Shown one piece after another: positions 61,770 to 64,000 of a DNA stretch of 64,000 bases. The position numbers were made by a program, and so were the translations under genes. Below the pieces are notes generated by a model. It did not search any database. It had not been told where the DNA came from and worked only from the letters and a program-made list of their open reading frames with translations. Each line of letters starts with the position of its first letter. Within the stretch, counting starts at the first letter, position 1. Location of the stretch: NCBI RefSeq assembly GCF_020084865.1, contig NZ_CP071953.1, forward strand, positions 1,054,001 through 1,118,000, read 5' to 3'. The stretch comes from Candidatus Kaistella beijingensis. Its GTDB lineage: Bacteria; Bacteroidota; Bacteroidia; Flavobacteriales; Weeksellaceae.

Positions 61770-63086
61770 CTAATTGTTATTAATAATTCTTTTATGTTGG
61801 AGTGAAACGAATTTCGGGTTTTGAACATTTTGCAGATAGTTCGTCAACGAAGATTTGCTCATGGAATCTTTGGTAAGATATATTCTTCCTCCAAATTCCT
61901 CCACGATTGCATCAAGTTTCTCTACCAAATTTTTCAGTTTTGAATTCACTTTAAAATCCAAAGCCAAAGTGTAACCTTCAAATGGGAATGAATTATAAGC
62001 TTCTGGATTATTTTTTCCGAAAAGTTTTAAAACTGCTAAAAAAGAACCGTTCCCACTTTTGGCGATGGTTTCTAAAATACGCTTCATACCTTCCTTTCCT
62101 TTTTCTTTCGGAATCACCATTTGGTACTGGATGAAACCTGTTTTTCCGTAAATTTTATTCCAGTCATTAACTGCATCCAAAGGATAAAAGAATGTTTCGT
62201 AATCAATATAATTCTTAATTTCTTTGGAGCGTTGTTTATTGAAATACAGAAAGTTAAATAGTTTTACCGTCAAATTATTCAAAACAAAATTGGGGAAATA
62301 AAAAGGAACGGTTGGGCTAAATTTCTTTTTCAGTCTTAAAGGATTTTCCTGAAGTTTTTTTGGCAATTGATGCTTAAATGCATGTTCACCACGCATCATG
62401 ATACTTCTGCCAATATTTTTTCCGGTTTGTAAGCAATCAATCCAAGCGACGTTGTAAGTCCAGGATTCACTTTCTTCAAACAGTTTGAAAATCTCGTCCA
62501 AATTTTCCGCTTTGATACTTTCTTGTCTTATGTAGGCGGTTTCAATGTTCTTTAGCTTGAATTTTGCGGAAAGGATAATTCCAGTAAGTCCCATTCCACC
62601 AATTGTTGACCAAAATTTTTCAGAATTTTCTTCTCTGGAACATTTTAAAACTTCACCGTTTTCGTTCAGCAAACTAAATTCTATAACATACTCTGAAAAA
62701 CAGCCTTCTGCATGATGATTTTTACCGTGAACATCGGATGCAATTGCTCCACCAACGGAAATAAACTTTGTTCCCGGTGTTACATACAAAAAATATCCCT
62801 GTGGAACAACGACCTCCAAAATGTCTGAAAGCAAAACGCCCGATTCACACTCAATAATTCCATTTAGGCGATCGAAACTGATGAACTTGTTTAGTCTTTT
62901 GGTAGAAAAAATGTGCTCTGAAAGTGATGCGTCACCGTAACATCTTCCGTTTCCTCGTGCGATGATTTCGTTGTTTGATTTTACGAAATCTTTGATTTTC
63001 TGTAGAGAATCTTCAGACTTTACTTCTTTTTCCACGACCGGAAAATTTCCCCAATTCGTGACTTTCTGTGTAAAATTCGGTTTCAT
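61770..63086 (-). CDS. dprE1: FAD-linked oxidoreductase, DprE1-like
   Basis: A 438-aa VAO-type flavoprotein: FAD-binding motif ARGNGRCYGDASLS, GVLLSDILEVVVPQGY, TKFISVGGAIASDVHGKNHH and GGMGLTGIIL; C-terminal substrate domain. It oxidises polyprenyl-phospho-ribose at C2. The active-site cysteine targeted by benzothiazinones in mycobacteria was not checked. One base overlaps the UbiA stop, so translation is coupled. Confidence 0.88.
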   Translation of the reverse strand: MKPNFTQKVTNWGNFPVVEKEVKSEDSLQKIKDFVKSNNEIIARGNGRCYGDASLSEHIFSTKRLNKFISFDRLNGIIECESGVLLSDILEVVVPQGYFLYVTPGTKFISVGGAIASDVHGKNHHAEGCFSEYVIEFSLLNENGEVLKCSREENSEKFWSTIGGMGLTGIILSAKFKLKNIETAYIRQESIKAENLDEIFKLFEESESWTYNVAWIDCLQTGKNIGRSIMMRGEHAFKHQLPKKLQENPLRLKKKFSPTVPFYFPNFVLNNLTVKLFNFLYFNKQRSKEIKNYIDYETFFYPLDAVNDWNKIYGKTGFIQYQMVIPKEKGKEGMKRILETIAKSGNGSFLAVLKLFGKNNPEAYNSFPFEGYTLALDFKVNSKLKNLVEKLDAIVEEFGGRIYLTKDSMSKSSLTNYLQNVQNPKFVSLQHKRIINNN

Positions 63087-63970
63087 TATTTGAAATAAAT
63101 TTGAAGTAAAAAGGCAACCAGCCAGAGTACTAAAGTGCCCTGAATATACCTGTCTTTATAGATAATTTTTGTGGGGGATTCGGTTTTATTATACACTAAA
63201 GTCTGCTGCAGATATCGTAAAAAAGCAAAAACCACGAAGATCACCGTATAAAAAACACGTGGGTGAAAACGCTGCTGAACTTCTGGCGAAAGCGTAAACA
63301 TCAAATAGCAAACAATCGCCAAAGCGCAGCTAATAGAAAGCGCAATGTCTGCAAACTGAACATTGTAACCGTCGAGAGCTTTTCTGGTTCTGCCTGAAAT
63401 CTGCGCATTGATGAGCTCTCCCCTTCTTTTTCCGATCGCCAAAACCAGCGCCAGAACAAAAGTTAATAAAATCGCCCATTGTGAAATGAAAATCCCAGTT
63501 GCATAACCTCCCGCTAAAACCCGCAATACAAAACCAATAGCTATGATGCAGACGTCTACAATGGCAACATGCTTTAGCTTAAAAGTATAAGCAATGTTCA
63601 TTAGAAAGTAAAAAATAATGATGGTGGCAAACTTCCAGAAATTTTGATGGAAATATTGTTCACCAAAAAATATCAGGCCTACACCAATTGCAATAACAAA
63701 AAGCAATATTCCTATTGCACCGCTTTTGGAAATCGCACCGCTTGCCAAAGGACGATTCTTTTTTTCAGGATGTTTTTTGTCCGATTCAATATCCGAATAA
63801 TCGTTGATGATGTAAATAGAACTGGCTGCGAGCGAAAAAACCACAAAAGCAAAAATGCTTTTCATCAAAAGGCCTAAGTTGGTAATATTGCCGGAAAAAA
63901 ACAAAGGTGCAAAAACGAAAAAGTTTTTCACCCATTGTTCAATCCTTAATAGTTTGAGATATTTCGCCAT
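63086..63970 (-). CDS. UbiA-type phosphoribosyltransferase (polyprenyl-phosphate)
   Basis: A 294-aa membrane protein with about eight helices and the prenyltransferase motif NDYSDIESDKKHPEKKNRPL, with a second DGYNVQFADIALS loop. Members close to Rv3806c transfer phosphoribose from PRPP to polyprenyl phosphate, the first step toward arabinofuranose donors. The DprE1 and DprE2 genes next to it support that role over quinone synthesis. Start at 63,970; the upstream end is near the window edge. Confidence 0.85.
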   Translation of the reverse strand: MAKYLKLLRIEQWVKNFFVFAPLFFSGNITNLGLLMKSIFAFVVFSLAASSIYIINDYSDIESDKKHPEKKNRPLASGAISKSGAIGILLFVIAIGVGLIFFGEQYFHQNFWKFATIIIFYFLMNIAYTFKLKHVAIVDVCIIAIGFVLRVLAGGYATGIFISQWAILLTFVLALVLAIGKRRGELINAQISGRTRKALDGYNVQFADIALSISCALAIVCYLMFTLSPEVQQRFHPRVFYTVIFVVFAFLRYLQQTLVYNKTESPTKIIYKDRYIQGTLVLWLVAFLLQIYFK

Positions 63971-64000
63971 CCGTGTTATAATCAGCTACAAAATTAATGA

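Noticed and set aside
1..64000. CRISPR array
   Set aside because: No regularly spaced direct repeats with unique spacers and no cas genes; the regular repeat at 2746-2975 has no spacers.

Overview
The window looks like a low-GC Flavobacteriia chromosome, most likely Weeksellaceae (Chryseobacterium/Kaistella-like). Signs are a T9SS C-terminal sorting domain, a SusC/SusD pair, LytTR two-component pairs, few Shine-Dalgarno sites, and promoters of the Bacteroidetes TTTG-N19-TAnnTTTG type. No species is assigned.

Layout. 1-10.4 kb is ordinary chromosome: the 3' part of mtaB, two tandem PPK2 kinases, a small hairpin-bearing tandem repeat, apaG, sucB-sucA, a membrane-anchored SRPBCC-like protein and glgC. 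An IS3-family element (10,579-12,004) sits in the loop of what was a hairpin terminator. From 12.0 to 58.6 kb lie two related integrative elements, each between a complete tRNA-Asp gene and a displaced 16-bp copy of its 3' end. Element A (12,022-21,120) is small, has no integrase and shares its left-end module with element B. It carries a fused DUF4386-DUF6326 gene, a Crp/Fnr regulator, three secreted proteins and a LytTR response regulator with a TPR-histidine kinase. Element B (21,229-58,550) is 37 kb with a tyrosine recombinase beside tRNA-Asp. From 58.7 kb the chromosome resumes with trxA, a cysteine desulfurase and a four-gene set resembling the mycobacterial polyprenyl-phosphate arabinose pathway (HAD phosphatase, DprE2, DprE1, UbiA-type phosphoribosyltransferase).

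Element B in detail. Its left end has a phage-like cassette (251-aa protein, DUF5675, two small membrane proteins) and a gene-free stretch of about 1 kb holding what looks like a large structured RNA with two paralogous modules (24,291-25,037). A defence island follows (25.0-39.0 kb): a candidate three-gene operon (DUF5655/PD-(D/E)XK protein, phospholipase-D-like protein, HEPN-like protein); a serine invertase next to a type IIG restriction-modification gene whose target-recognition end is duplicated in inverted orientation between 25-bp inverted repeats, i.e. a predicted specificity switch; a nuclease-like gene; a divergent reverse transcriptase; a compact structured RNA just upstream of the RT; an OLD-family ATPase/TOPRIM nuclease; and a divergent AlbA/Schlafen-type regulator. 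Then come a replication/regulation module (DnaC-like ATPase, DnaD-like initiator, HTH protein, broken rteC), secreted and membrane cargo, a SusCD pair with a LytS/LytR pair, and the integrase. No relaxase or conjugation genes were recognised.

The strongest candidates for something new are the RT-RNA-nuclease-OLD locus, the invertible type IIG specificity system, and the duplicated large RNA. Everything was read by eye: no homology search, folding program or expression data was available.
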